Shown here piece after piece: positions 8,636 through 17,240 of a DNA stretch of 64,000 nucleotides. The translations under genes were made by a program, and so were the position numbers. Source of the stretch: Frankia casuarinae (GTDB taxonomy: Bacteria > Actinomycetota > Actinomycetes > Frankiales > Frankiaceae); the NCBI RefSeq assembly GCF_000013345.1, contig NC_007777.1:3658001-3722000 (forward strand), in the 5' to 3' direction. The notes under the pieces are model-generated. The model worked only from the letters and a program-made list of their open reading frames with translations, did no database searches and was not told where the DNA came from. Within the stretch, counting starts at the first letter, position 1. Each line of letters starts with the position of its first letter.

Positions 8636-9070
8636 TCAGCTCTCGACGTACTTCTTGAGGTCCTTGAGAGCGGCCTCCACGATGCCGCTCTGCACCTTCC
8701 GCCGGAGCAGACCAGGAATCTTGATCTTCGTCTCGGCGGTGAGGTCGTAGGTCACCTCGGTGCTACCGTCACCCAGGTCGCGCAGGGTGTAGCTGCCGTC
8801 CTGCGATGACATCGCCTGGCCCTCGACCATGCTCCAGACGACCTGATCATCGCCCTTCCAGGTGTACTCGTTGACGAACTCGTCCTTGATGACGACGGCG
8901 TTGATCCGAAACCGGGCGCGCCGGGGACGGCCGTCCGGGCCCACATCGAGGATCTCGGCCTCCTCGATCTGGCCGATCCAGGTCGGATACGCGGAGATGT
9001 CGGCGATCGCCCCCATCACCGCGGCGGGCCGGGCGTTGATGACGATCGTCGATCGGGCGTGGTCCGCCAT
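8636..9070 (-). CDS. SRPBCC (START-like) family protein
   Basis: A 144-residue single-domain protein of the polyketide cyclase/dehydrase, lipid-binding fold. STIVINARPAAVMGAIADISAYPTWI is the typical first strand and helix. The curved sheet follows (FRINAVVIKDEFVNEYTWKGDDQVVWSMVEG), and the long closing helix is VQSGIVEAALKDLKKYVES. It probably binds a hydrophobic ligand in the cytoplasm. ATG 9070 is chosen because GGAGGTG lies about 10 nt upstream and the fold starts at residue 6. It is the first gene of the SRPBCC-ArsA-CxxC-glucokinase operon, and the close linkage to an ArsA-like ATPase hints at ligand or client handling. Confidence 0.87.
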   Translation of the reverse strand: MADHARSTIVINARPAAVMGAIADISAYPTWIGQIEEAEILDVGPDGRPRRARFRINAVVIKDEFVNEYTWKGDDQVVWSMVEGQAMSSQDGSYTLRDLGDGSTEVTYDLTAETKIKIPGLLRRKVQSGIVEAALKDLKKYVES

Positions 9071-9222
9071 GGCAGACAGCACCTCCACATTCTTCGAGCG
9101 CGGCTGAAGAGCACGGCGTCGCCGGCCCACCGGCAACCCGGATCTCTCCGGGGCCCGGGAACAATCCCCGACCGATCGCCTGAGGCTACCGGAACACCGA
9201 GCGCGCCCGGCCGAGCGGCCGG

Positions 9223-9990
9223 CTACCACTCAAGAACGAAGGGCGTCCCCCGAGCATGGAAATGTCCGACGTTCACGCAGCGTGTGCCGTCGATCTCCAG
9301 GCTGGCCGTCAACGGCTGGTGCACATGCCCGAAGAGCACGTAGCGCGGCCGGGTCGCGTGAATGGCTTCGAGGATCGCCACACTGCCGCGCTCGAAGCGG
9401 CGTGCCTCGATGTCGTAGACCAGCTCGGGGATGTGCGGGGGGATGTGGCAGCACAGGACGTCGACCTCGCCCACCGCGGCGACCTTGGCGGCGAAGGCGT
9501 CGTCGTCAATCTCGTAGGGGGTGCGCATCGGGGTCTGTAGCCCCCCGCCGACGAAGCCGAACCGCAACCCCCCGATCGTGGTGGTCTGCCCGTCCAGCAG
9601 GGTGACGCCGTCGCGCAGGTACTCGGGATACAGGTGCGGCAGATCGACGTTGCCGAAGGTCAGGTAGGTCGGGGTCGGGAACGCCGCGAACAGCGCCTCG
9701 TACTGACGGCGGATGGCCGCCTCCACGATCTGCGTACGGTCCCCGCCCAGGCTCGCCCACAGCGTCCGGGACCATTCCCGGGCCTCGTCGAACCGCTGGG
9801 CGTTACGCAACTCGATCATGCGACCCACGGCCTCGGCGCCGAACAGGTCGCCCATGATGCCCCGGCCGTGATCGTGGTAGTCGATGAAGAGGATGAGATC
9901 ACCCAGACACACGAACGCGTCGGCCCCCTCGCCCGCCGCCGCCAGCGCATCCGCCCGCCCGTGCACGTCGCTGACCACGTGGACCCGCAT
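9223..9990 (-). CDS. metallophosphoesterase
   Basis: A 255-residue calcineurin-like phosphoesterase. Metal-binding motifs appear in order: SDVHGRADAL (D-x-H) near residue 6, CLGDLILF (GD) near 32, FGNVDLPHL (GN-x-D, replacing the usual GNHD/E) near 118, CCHIPPHIP near 185, and FGHVHQPL (GHxH) near 227. Substrate is unknown; family members act on nucleotides, phospholipids or cyclic nucleotides. ATG 9990 begins exactly at the first beta strand (MRVHVVSDVHG), so the longer upstream frame is not needed. It lies 152 bp upstream of the SRPBCC operon on the same strand and may share its transcript. Confidence 0.88.
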   Translation of the reverse strand: MRVHVVSDVHGRADALAAAGEGADAFVCLGDLILFIDYHDHGRGIMGDLFGAEAVGRMIELRNAQRFDEAREWSRTLWASLGGDRTQIVEAAIRRQYEALFAAFPTPTYLTFGNVDLPHLYPEYLRDGVTLLDGQTTTIGGLRFGFVGGGLQTPMRTPYEIDDDAFAAKVAAVGEVDVLCCHIPPHIPELVYDIEARRFERGSVAILEAIHATRPRYVLFGHVHQPLTASLEIDGTRCVNVGHFHARGTPFVLEW

Positions 9991-10216
9991 GGCTGGAAGC
10001 TTAGGCGCCGACAGGGGTCCGTCGCCCCTACTCGAACGGTCCATCCGGCCGATGAGGGATGCCGTGCGGATCCCGGGCATATCTCAGGACGTATCCCCGG
10101 CGGTCGCGCTCACCGGCGACGATCACCGGCCGGACACCGTCGAAGGGAACCCTTTGCACCCCGCAAGGTCGCAAACCGCCTGCCCGGAGGCTAACGTCTG
10201 ATGCCCTGGCCTGGCC

Positions 10217-10256
10217 TTCCGTTCTTCCGTTGTTCCGTGCTTCCGTTGTTCCGTGG
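10217..10256. repeat. five tandem 8-bp repeats (TTCCGTTG-like)
   Basis: Five consecutive octamers: TTCCGTTC, TTCCGTTG, TTCCGTGC, TTCCGTTG, TTCCGTGG. They end 42 bp upstream of the acyl-CoA synthetase start, in its promoter/leader region. Copy number could vary by slippage. Confidence 0.85.
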
Positions 10257-10298
10257 CGTCGTCCTCCGGCGCGCACAAGCCATCTGGTAGGAGTAGCA

Positions 10299-12098
10299 GT
10301 GCGCGAGTACACCTCCCCGCCCCTGGTCACCATCGCCGACGATGCGACCCTGACGGACGCCGTGTTCCGCAACGCGGCGGCACATCCGGACAGTACGCTT
10401 ATCCAACACAAGATCGACGACGAGTTCGTCGGCATGACCGTCCGCGAGTTCCACGATCACGTCGTGGCCACCGCCCGGGGCTTCATCGCCCGCGGGGTGC
10501 GGCCCGGGGACCGCGTCGGTCTGGCGAGCCGGACCCGGTTCGAGTGGACGATTGTCGACTACGCGGCGTGGCTGGCCGGAGCCGTCTGCGTGCCGATCTA
10601 CGAGACCTCCAGCCCGGGCCAGATCGAGTGGATCCTGCGGGACGCCGGCGTCGAGGTTCTCGTGGTCGAAAACGACGAGCTCGCCGAGCGGGTCGCACAG
10701 ATACGCGACGGGGTCCCCGCGCTGCGGGAGGTCCTCGTCATCGAGCACGGGGCGCTGGCCGGTCTCGCCGTGGACGGCGCAGGCATCGCGCCGGAGCGGC
10801 TGACGGCGGCCCGGGCGTCCGTCAACGCCGACAGCCTCGCGACGATCATCTACACCTCGGGGACCACCGGCCAACCGAAGGGCTGCGAGATCACCCATCG
10901 CGCCCTGCTGTTCACCGCCGAGGCGGCCATCGCCACGCTGCCCGAGCTGTTCGCGCCCGGTGCGTCCACACTGCTGTTCCTCCCGCTGGCGCACGTGTTC
11001 GCCCGCATGCTCCAAGTGGGCGTGGTCCAGGGGGCGTTCACCCTCGCCTACACCCCGGACTCGCGGACCCTGCTGCCCGATCTCGCCAAGGTACGCCCGA
11101 CCTTCCTGCTCTCCGTGCCCCGGGTGTTCGAGAAGGTGCACGCCGGGGCACGCCACAAGGCGCACGCCGAGGGCAGGGGTTGGATCTTCGACGCCGCCGA
11201 GAACACCGCGGTCGCCTACAGCCGGGCTCTCGACGGCGGCGGCCCCGGCCTGCTCCTGCGGCTGCGGCACCGGCTGTTCGCCGCGCTGGTCTACGGCAAG
11301 CTCCAGGCTGCGCTCGGTGGGCGGGCCCGCTACGCGGTCAGCGGCGGGGCGCCGCTGGGTGAACGCCTCGGCCACTTCTTCCGCGGGATCGGGTTCACGG
11401 TGCTCGAAGGCTACGGTCTGACCGAGACCAGCGCGCCGGCCGCGGCGAACCGGCCGGGCAACGTCCGCATGGGCACCGTCGGCCAGCCCTTTCCTGGCGT
11501 GACGATCGCCATCGCCGATGACGGGGAGATCCTCATCCGCGGTCCCCTGCTGTTCCGCGGCTACCGCAACAACGAGCTCGCGACGAAGGAGGCGCTCGAC
11601 GCCGAGGGCTTCCTGCACACCGGCGACCTCGGCGACCTCGACGCCGACGGCTTCCTGCGGATCACCGGCCGCAAGAAGGAGCTGCTGGTCACCGCCGGTG
11701 GGAAGAACATCGCACCGGCGCCACTGGAGCACATCATCCAGTCCCATCCCCTGGTCAGCCAGGCGATGCTGATCGGGGACCGGCGGCCCTTCGTCGCCGC
11801 CCTCGTCACGCTCGATCCCGAGGCGTTCGACCGGTGGCGGTCCTCGGCGGGCAAGCCGGCCGGCGCGACGGTTGCCGACCTGATCGACGACGCCGGCCTG
11901 CGCACCGAGATCCAGAATGCGATCGACGCCGCGAACGCGACAGTGTCGCATGCCGAGAGCATCAAGAAGTTCGCGATCCTGCCGCAGGACTTCACGGTGG
12001 AGACCGGCGAGCTCACCCCGAGCCTGAAGGTGCGCCGCTCGCTGGTGCTCGACCGGTTCAGCCAGGCGGTGGAGGACATCTACGCTACCCCGCGCTAA
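10299..12098 (+). CDS. long-chain fatty-acid--CoA ligase (AMP-forming)
   Basis: A 599-residue ANL-superfamily enzyme that activates fatty acids through an acyl-AMP to acyl-CoA. The A3 P-loop IIYTSGTTGQPKGCEITH is near residue 184, the A5 motif GYGLTETSAP near 370, the A7 block FLHTGDLGDLDADGFL near 440, and the A8 hinge ITGRKKELLVTAGGKNIAP follows. The final catalytic-Lys region is TGELTPSLKVRR. The organisation fits FadD15-type actinobacterial ligases. GTG 10299 has AGGAG 8 nt upstream, and the conserved N-terminus begins there. It converges on the PimB' gene with a 4-bp overlap of stop codons, so no terminator fits between them. Confidence 0.92.
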   Translation: MREYTSPPLVTIADDATLTDAVFRNAAAHPDSTLIQHKIDDEFVGMTVREFHDHVVATARGFIARGVRPGDRVGLASRTRFEWTIVDYAAWLAGAVCVPIYETSSPGQIEWILRDAGVEVLVVENDELAERVAQIRDGVPALREVLVIEHGALAGLAVDGAGIAPERLTAARASVNADSLATIIYTSGTTGQPKGCEITHRALLFTAEAAIATLPELFAPGASTLLFLPLAHVFARMLQVGVVQGAFTLAYTPDSRTLLPDLAKVRPTFLLSVPRVFEKVHAGARHKAHAEGRGWIFDAAENTAVAYSRALDGGGPGLLLRLRHRLFAALVYGKLQAALGGRARYAVSGGAPLGERLGHFFRGIGFTVLEGYGLTETSAPAAANRPGNVRMGTVGQPFPGVTIAIADDGEILIRGPLLFRGYRNNELATKEALDAEGFLHTGDLGDLDADGFLRITGRKKELLVTAGGKNIAPAPLEHIIQSHPLVSQAMLIGDRRPFVAALVTLDPEAFDRWRSSAGKPAGATVADLIDDAGLRTEIQNAIDAANATVSHAESIKKFAILPQDFTVETGELTPSLKVRRSLVLDRFSQAVEDIYATPR

Positions 12099-13225
12099 CC
12101 GTCCGGGCCGGCGAGCAGCGTGCGCAGGTCCTGCGCGAGGACGTCCCACCGCCAGCGCAGCTCGACCCACGCCCGCCCCGCGGCACCCATCGACGCCGCC
12201 CGGTCGGGGTCGGCAAGAAGATCACCGATGGTCGTCACGACCTGCGCCAGATCGGTACCGTCGATCACGATGCCGGTGTGCTGGTGCAGGACGGCGTCGG
12301 GGGAACCCCCACTGCGGCCGGCCACCACCGGCAGGCCGGTCGCCGACGCCTCGAGGAAGACGATGCCGAGCCCCTCGACCTCCAGGCCGGCGAGGCGGGA
12401 GCGGCAGGGCATCGCGAACACATCGCCCGCCGCATAGTGCGCCGGCAGTTCCTCCCACGGCACCGAACCAGTCATGATCACATGCTCGGCGACGTCGTTC
12501 TCCCGGGCGAGCCGTTCAAGGTCACCCCGCCGGGGACCGCCGCCGACGATCAGCAGCGCGGCGTCCGGTACGCGGCGCCGTACCATGGGCAGCGCCCTGA
12601 TCAGCATGTCCTGGCCCTTGCGGGCGACCAGCCGGCTTACGCACACCACCACCCGGCGGCCCGTCAGCCCGTGGCGCCGGCGCATCTCCTCGCGCCCGTG
12701 ACCGGGATGGAACAGCGAGGGGTCGACTCCGCTGGGCAGCCGGGCGAAGGTGGGATGGCCGCCGAAGGCGGGCCGGATCCGGGCCCGGGTGTAGTCGGTC
12801 AGATAGGTGATGACGTCGGCCGCGGTGCCGATGCTGTGCAACGCCTGACGCGCCCCCGGCAGCGCCGCCCAGCCGACCTCGTGACCATGGGTGCTCGCGA
12901 CCATCCTGCGCATGGCCGTGTCGCGGCGCAGCCGGGCTCCAAGCAGCCCGAGCGGTGCCGCGGCGCCGAACCACATCGTGTCGCATCCCTCCGCCCGGGC
13001 GATCTCTCTGGCTCGGCGCAGGACGTCCGGTGTCGGCAGCATTAGCGACGTGGTGTGCCGCACGACCGGGAAGTTCTGTTCGGCGTCGAAGGCGGCGGCG
13101 TTCTTCCAGGCCGGGGCGTAGACGACGATCTCGCCCTCGGGCAGCCGCGAGGCGAAGTTGTGCACGTAGGCCTGGATCCCGCCGGGACGGGGCGGGAAAT
13201 CGTTCGTGACGGCCAGCACGCGCAT
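12095..13225 (-). CDS. pimB: GT4 mannosyltransferase, PimB'-type (phosphatidylinositol mannoside synthesis)
   Basis: A 376-residue GT-B glycosyltransferase. The N-terminal loop NDFPPRPGGIQAYVHNFA is the GT4 acceptor-side signature, and SRLVARKGQDMLIRAL and LLIVGGGP mark the donor domain. CRSRLAGLEVEGLGIVFLEA, with its E-x7-E region, is characteristic of actinobacterial PimB', which adds the second mannose from GDP-mannose to PIM1 at the inner membrane face. ATG 13225 opens directly into MRVLAVTNDFPP; a GTG 13 codons earlier is a weaker alternative. Donor and acceptor are inferred from family similarity. Confidence 0.85.
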   Translation of the reverse strand: MRVLAVTNDFPPRPGGIQAYVHNFASRLPEGEIVVYAPAWKNAAAFDAEQNFPVVRHTTSLMLPTPDVLRRAREIARAEGCDTMWFGAAAPLGLLGARLRRDTAMRRMVASTHGHEVGWAALPGARQALHSIGTAADVITYLTDYTRARIRPAFGGHPTFARLPSGVDPSLFHPGHGREEMRRRHGLTGRRVVVCVSRLVARKGQDMLIRALPMVRRRVPDAALLIVGGGPRRGDLERLARENDVAEHVIMTGSVPWEELPAHYAAGDVFAMPCRSRLAGLEVEGLGIVFLEASATGLPVVAGRSGGSPDAVLHQHTGIVIDGTDLAQVVTTIGDLLADPDRAASMGAAGRAWVELRWRWDVLAQDLRTLLAGPDG

Positions 13226-13306
13226 CCGCTCATATTCTCCCACGGTCCCACCGCGTTTTCCCACGGCCCCACCGACGCCCGCGCCGGAATCCCCCGGCCG
13301 GGCGGG

Positions 13307-13540
13307 CTAGCCGGCGCGGCGACGCCGCGGCGTCTGGTCCGGCCGCGGCGCCTGGTCCAGCAGGGCCGTCCGCACGTCGGCGAGCGGGGGCAGCAGACCG
13401 GCGTCGGCGAGCAACCGCAATGCCTCGAGCTCCTCGGCGTCCCAGCCGACGGGCGGGCCCGACGCCGGGAGCAGGACGGTCATCATGCAGCCGGCGCACC
13501 TGACACCACGGGCGGTGCAGGAGTCACAGTCGATCAGCAT
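13307..13540 (-). CDS. small Cys-rich conserved actinobacterial protein
   Basis: A 77-residue protein starting MLIDCDSCTARGVRCAGC, with four Cys in a CxxC-x6-CxxC arrangement suited to binding zinc or an iron-sulfur centre. A hydrophobic TVLLPA and a Leu-rich helix (EELEALRLLADAGLLPPL) follow, then a basic tail. The ATG is chosen because GGAAGG lies 8 nt upstream; GTG 13549 has no room for a ribosome binding site. I recall similar small proteins near NYN or NlpC genes in Streptomyces. Function unknown. Confidence 0.75.
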   Translation of the reverse strand: MLIDCDSCTARGVRCAGCMMTVLLPASGPPVGWDAEELEALRLLADAGLLPPLADVRTALLDQAPRPDQTPRRRRAG

Positions 13541-13690
13541 CGTGCGCACCTTCCGGATCCGAACCGGTGGAGGTCGGCGACGACAAACAATCCGAGCACC
13601 GATCTCCCGACTTCACCGACGGTAAGTCCAGGGTCCGACAATTCTCGGCGGACAAGTCCCGCCCGGCGAAAGTCCCGCCCGGCGGATCCC

Positions 13691-15001
13691 CTACCGGTCG
13701 AGGCGGGCCAGCAGAGCGGCCGAGGGCACCGCCCGGGCTCCGGCTGCGACGCAGTTCTCCGCGACCTCCCGGTCGGAGGTGATGACGAAGACCGGGCGGC
13801 CTTCCGGTTCCATCCGCGCCAGCCGGACGATCTCCTCGTCAGCGAGCTGCCCGGGCCGGCTGAACAGCACGCGCACCCCCCGAGGCATGGCGACACCCAC
13901 CGGCCGGGCCACGACGGCGGTGGCGTCGAAGACGACCGTGACCTCGCTGTCGGGATTGCGGCCCGCGAGCGCACCGAGTCCGGACAGCAGCCGCTCACGC
14001 TGGGCCTGCAGGGTGAGGCGGCCGTAGCCCCGCTTGGTCACGTTGTACCCGTCGATGATCAGATGGACCCCGGGGACGGCCAACACCTCGTCGATCAGGG
14101 AGGGGTCGTCGTCCGGCCGCCCGCGGGCCCCGACGAACGCCTGCGGGCCGTTACTCGGACCGGCTCCGCCGCGAGCGATGAGATCCGCGGGCCTCGCGAC
14201 CATCGTCGGGAGGTCGAGTTCGCGTCGCAGGCCGTGCGCCGAGGCGATCAGGGTGTCAAGTAGAACGCGCAACCGGGCGTCATCGACGCTGCGGGACTCG
14301 CGGCTGTCCCGGCGGGTGGAGGCGAGCGCGCTCTCCAGCTCCGCCACCCGGCCGCGCAGCCGCCGGGTCTCCGCCTCGGCATCCCGACTGGCGGCCAGGG
14401 CGGCGTTCCGGGCCGCCTCGGCCGCGGTCAGGGCCTCCCGCGTGGCCTGCTCGGCCTGCCGGATCCCGGCAGCGGACGAGCGCAGCCGCCGGCGAGCCTC
14501 GTCCGCCTCCGCCCGGGCCGCCTGCAGCTGCTCGCGCAGTTCCTCCTGCTCGGCCGCGGCGATGCGCTTGCTCGTCTCGAGTTGTTCGGTGAGCCGCAGT
14601 ATCGTCCGCCCGGCCTCGTCAACCTGGCTGCGGGCCGCCGCCTCCGACGTGGACGCCGCGGCGACCTGGACCAGCTCCTGCCAGCCGGAGACCCGCAGCA
14701 GGTACGCGACCGCGGCGATCTTCTCGGGGGGCGCCGCGGGCGGCGGTCCGTCCGGCGAGCTGACGGCTTCGACAAGCTCGGGATGATGACGGTGGATCCA
14801 CTCGGCGACCCGGCCGCGGAACACGTCACCGTCCACCGCCGCGGCCAGCGGGACGGCCCCCTGGCGGACACGGCGGGAGGGCTTGAAGCGGCGCACCGCG
14901 ACCAGCGACGGCGGGACCTGCGACTCGGGAAGATCCGCCAGCGTCCGCTCGGCGAACTCGACGACATGCGCACGCACCGGCGCCGGAAGCGGCTCACGCA
15001 T
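13691..15001 (-). CDS. coiled-coil NYN-domain RNA-binding/nuclease-like protein
   Basis: A 436-residue protein. The N-terminal 110 residues are a globular actinobacterial domain (VRRFKPSRRVRQGAVPLAAAVDGD). A long predicted coiled coil follows (about 135-265, dense in Ala, Glu and Arg). The C-terminal 150 residues are a YacP/NYN domain: HLIIDGYNVTKRGYG supplies the first catalytic-type Asp and Asn, VVFDAT the next Asp, ADEEIVRLAR another acidic pair, and VITSDREVAENC the last Asp. This PIN-like fold is found in RNases such as Rae1 (YacP), so RNA cleavage is plausible. All acidic residues appear retained. The gene is monocistronic. Confidence 0.85.
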   Translation of the reverse strand: MREPLPAPVRAHVVEFAERTLADLPESQVPPSLVAVRRFKPSRRVRQGAVPLAAAVDGDVFRGRVAEWIHRHHPELVEAVSSPDGPPPAAPPEKIAAVAYLLRVSGWQELVQVAAASTSEAAARSQVDEAGRTILRLTEQLETSKRIAAAEQEELREQLQAARAEADEARRRLRSSAAGIRQAEQATREALTAAEAARNAALAASRDAEAETRRLRGRVAELESALASTRRDSRESRSVDDARLRVLLDTLIASAHGLRRELDLPTMVARPADLIARGGAGPSNGPQAFVGARGRPDDDPSLIDEVLAVPGVHLIIDGYNVTKRGYGRLTLQAQRERLLSGLGALAGRNPDSEVTVVFDATAVVARPVGVAMPRGVRVLFSRPGQLADEEIVRLARMEPEGRPVFVITSDREVAENCVAAGARAVPSAALLARLDR

Positions 15002-15326
15002 GCGGCGAACCCGAGGGTGGCGACGAAATGTCCGTCATCACGCGCACGACGGAAAAACTGGGCGGGCCGTATCTCCAACGGCTCGTCCAACCGGCCAGAC
15101 AGCAAGGCACGCGGGACTCCGGAGCCGATGGGGAGAACGATGACAGTACAGCTTATCGGGAGAGCTCAGGGCACTCACAGCCGCTACCGGCCGGATCGGT
15201 ACGTCGCGGCCTACGGCTGGGCGGTCATTGTCTTAGGTGAAAGTCGGCTTATGTAGCCTCGCGAGGCGCGCCCCTTATGCTCGATTTCTTCCGAACGCGG
15301 CCCTGGCTGCGCCTGAGAGGATCATC
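15002..15326. other. divergent intergenic region with a possible 38-codon ORF
   Basis: Should hold promoters for the NYN gene (reverse) and the DUF4352-like gene (forward). A small ORF with a good ribosome binding site is listed separately. Nothing else is recognised. Confidence 0.4.
15140..15256 (+). CDS. possible 38-residue small protein
   Basis: ATG is preceded by GGGGAG at 5-nt spacing, and the ORF runs 38 codons to TAG. The peptide has a basic, Tyr-rich middle (RYRPDRYVAAYGW) and a short hydrophobic run (AVIVLG). It ends 70 bp before the DUF4352-like gene and could be a leader or an independent small protein. There is no family match from memory. Evidence is only the ribosome binding site, open frame and position. 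Confidence 0.3.
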   Translation: MTVQLIGRAQGTHSRYRPDRYVAAYGWAVIVLGESRLM

Positions 15327-16622
15327 GTGACCGACCAGAACCCGCCTCACCAGCCCCCCAGCGGTGACGGGAGCCAGGAGGCGTGGAGGCAGCCGAGTGA
15401 TCCCTGGCACCAGCCCGCGGACGCCGGCAGCACCCCCACCTCCGGTTCGTCCTCTACTCCCCCGGCGGCCCCGGTCCCATCGTGGGGAGCGCCCCAGCCC
15501 GGCCAGCCGAACCAGCCCGACTCGGAGGAGACACGCCTCGCCTGGCCAGGCACCGCCCCACAACCGGGTGGGCAGCAGTGGGGCGGGCAGCCCGGCGGCC
15601 CGCAGCACCCCGGCGCCCCACAGCACCCCGGCGCCCCACAGCACCCCGGCGCCCCACAGCACCCCGGCGCCCCACAGCACCCCGGCGCCCCACAGCACCC
15701 CGGCGCCGCGCCAGGGTGGGGACAGCCCGGCGAACGGCAGGGCTGGGGACAACCGGGCGGCTGGCAACAGCCGGACCATCCCCCGGCCGCGGCTGCCGGG
15801 CCCTACCAGGGTGGGAGTGCCCCATACCCGGGGACGGTCGGCTACCAGGGCGCTCCCGACGCCTACCAGAGCCCCCCGGGGGCTTACCACAACCTCCCGG
15901 GGGGCTACCCGCCGCCCGGCGGCTGGCAGCAGGGCAGCCCGCTGCCTCCGCCCCGGCAGCGGGCCAATCCGCTGTTCATCATCGTGCCCCTCGCCGTGGT
16001 CGCCGCCATCGTGCTCGGTGTCGTGATCGCCCTCGCGGTGCGCGGCGGTGACGGCACCGAGATCGCCTCCCCGCCGGCCCCGACGGTGACCGTGCCCGAC
16101 CTCCCGAACACCACTGCGACCGCGACCGCGACCGCCCCGACCGCGGCCGCCCCGACCGCGACCGCCCCGAACGGAGTGCCGAACTGCGTTCCGGTGACGC
16201 CACAGCACGCGCCGGCGGCCGGCACCGCGACGATCGGCGGGTCCGGCACCGCCGTCGGCCGGGCCACCTCCTCGGTCAGCGACTTCGAAGCCAGGGTCAC
16301 CCTCAACAGCGTCTGCTCCACCACCGGCAAGGTGACCCAGTACGGCGACGCGCCCACCCAGGGGGCCTACTACGTCATTAACGTGACGGTCGAGGTGAGC
16401 CGCGGGTCGACGTCCGCCTCGCCGTCCGACTTCTACATCCAGACCTCCGACGGCACCCGGTACGACGGCAGCTACGAAAACGTCGCGCCACGGCTGTCGG
16501 TGTCGACTCTCAAGGCCGGGCAACGGGTCCGGGGCAACATCGTCATCGATGCGCCGCCCGGGCACGCCATCCTGAACTGGGAACCGCTGTTCGCCGTCGA
16601 TCCGCCGAAGTTCCAGCTCTGA
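15327..16622 (+). CDS. Pro/Gly-rich single-pass membrane protein with DUF4352-like C-terminal domain
   Basis: A 431-residue protein. Residues 1-210 are a cytoplasmic low-complexity region rich in Pro, Gly, Gln and Tyr, including six copies of QHPGAP and later YQ/GGY motifs. One transmembrane segment (LFIIVPLAVVAAIVLGVVIALAV) is near 215-237. A Thr/Ala-rich stalk (TATATATAPTAAAPTATAP) leads to a C-terminal domain of about 130 residues. VSDFEARVTLNSVC, QGAYYVINVTVEVSRG and SDGTRYDGSY fit the immunoglobulin-like DUF4352/telomeric-repeat-binding-factor-2 fold, placed outside the cell. GTG 15327 follows GAGAGG. Function unknown; the GYP-rich N-terminus is common in actinobacterial envelope proteins. 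Confidence 0.82.
   Translation: MTDQNPPHQPPSGDGSQEAWRQPSDPWHQPADAGSTPTSGSSSTPPAAPVPSWGAPQPGQPNQPDSEETRLAWPGTAPQPGGQQWGGQPGGPQHPGAPQHPGAPQHPGAPQHPGAPQHPGAPQHPGAAPGWGQPGERQGWGQPGGWQQPDHPPAAAAGPYQGGSAPYPGTVGYQGAPDAYQSPPGAYHNLPGGYPPPGGWQQGSPLPPPRQRANPLFIIVPLAVVAAIVLGVVIALAVRGGDGTEIASPPAPTVTVPDLPNTTATATATAPTAAAPTATAPNGVPNCVPVTPQHAPAAGTATIGGSGTAVGRATSSVSDFEARVTLNSVCSTTGKVTQYGDAPTQGAYYVINVTVEVSRGSTSASPSDFYIQTSDGTRYDGSYENVAPRLSVSTLKAGQRVRGNIVIDAPPGHAILNWEPLFAVDPPKFQL
15603..15707 (+). repeat. six tandem 18-bp repeats encoding QHPGAP
   Basis: The unit CAGCACCCCGGCGCCCCA is repeated in frame; the first five copies are identical and the sixth diverges after 15 bases. The near-identity suggests recent slippage-driven expansion inside the N-terminal low-complexity region. 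Confidence 0.92.
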
Positions 16623-16639
16623 CCGCCGCGTACCCCTAC

Positions 16640-16675
16640 GAACCGCTGAAACCGCCAGAACCCCTGAAACCGCCA
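16640..16675. repeat. two 18-bp tandem repeats after the DUF4352-like gene
   Basis: Two units, GAACCGCTGAAACCGCCA and GAACCCCTGAAACCGCCA, differ at one base and lie in the 80-bp gap between the convergent DUF4352-like and HIT genes. No stem-loop is formed, so this is not an obvious terminator. Confidence 0.7.
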
Positions 16676-16700
16676 GAACCGCGCCAGACCGGTACCCGGC

Positions 16701-17096
16701 TCAGCCGAGGGCGGCGCGGATCCGCTCGGCCACGGCATCGAGCTCGGCCGAGTCGGGGTTGTGGTCGGCGAGCCTGAAGTCGATCTGCGTCTCGTCCTCG
16801 ATCGGCAGGAGATGCACGTGGACGTGCGGGACCTCCAGCCCGGCGACGAGCGCGGCCACCCGCCGAGGTCGGAAGGCCGCGTCGATGGCGCGGCCCACCG
16901 TCGCCGCGGCGCTCCACAGCGCGGTCTGGAGGTCATCGGGTAGATCGATCCAGTGGTCGATCTCGGTGCGGGGAACAACCAGGGTGTGTCCCGGCCGGAT
17001 CGGCGCGATCGTCAGGAACGCCACCACATGCTCGTCGGAGTAGACGATGCGACCGGGAAGCTCGCCGTTGATGATCCGGGTGAAGACGCTCGGCAT
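16701..17096 (-). CDS. HIT-family nucleotide hydrolase
   Basis: A 131-residue histidine-triad protein. The catalytic triad is HVHVHLLP near residues 97-104. The N-terminal SVFTRIINGELPGRIVYSDEHVVAFL and IRPGHTLVVPR blocks are the usual nucleotide-binding elements of the Hint branch. Likely reaction: hydrolysis of AMP-N/P or adenylylated compounds in the cytoplasm. ATG 17096 is chosen because the family begins at MPSVFTRII; the longer frame adds 29 atypical residues. Confidence 0.9.
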   Translation of the reverse strand: MPSVFTRIINGELPGRIVYSDEHVVAFLTIAPIRPGHTLVVPRTEIDHWIDLPDDLQTALWSAAATVGRAIDAAFRPRRVAALVAGLEVPHVHVHLLPIEDETQIDFRLADHNPDSAELDAVAERIRAALG

Positions 17097-17240
17097 GGGT
17101 GCGACCCTATCGACCGGGTCGTCCGGCACGTGACGACAGCACCCGATGGCCGATGGCCGTTCACCCGGCCGTCGAGCTGTCACGTTTTCCGCTGGGCGCG
17201 CCGGGAGTCCGGCCCCGCGGGAGTCCGGCCCGCCGGGGTG

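Noticed and set aside
10191-12170. Long open frame antisense to the acyl-CoA synthetase gene
   Set aside because: It mirrors a well-conserved enzyme, is rich in Arg/Gly/Pro without domain motifs, and is a usual side effect of high third-position GC.
15603-15707. CRISPR-like array
   Set aside because: The units are 18 bp, contiguous and in frame with a coding region; there are no spacers.
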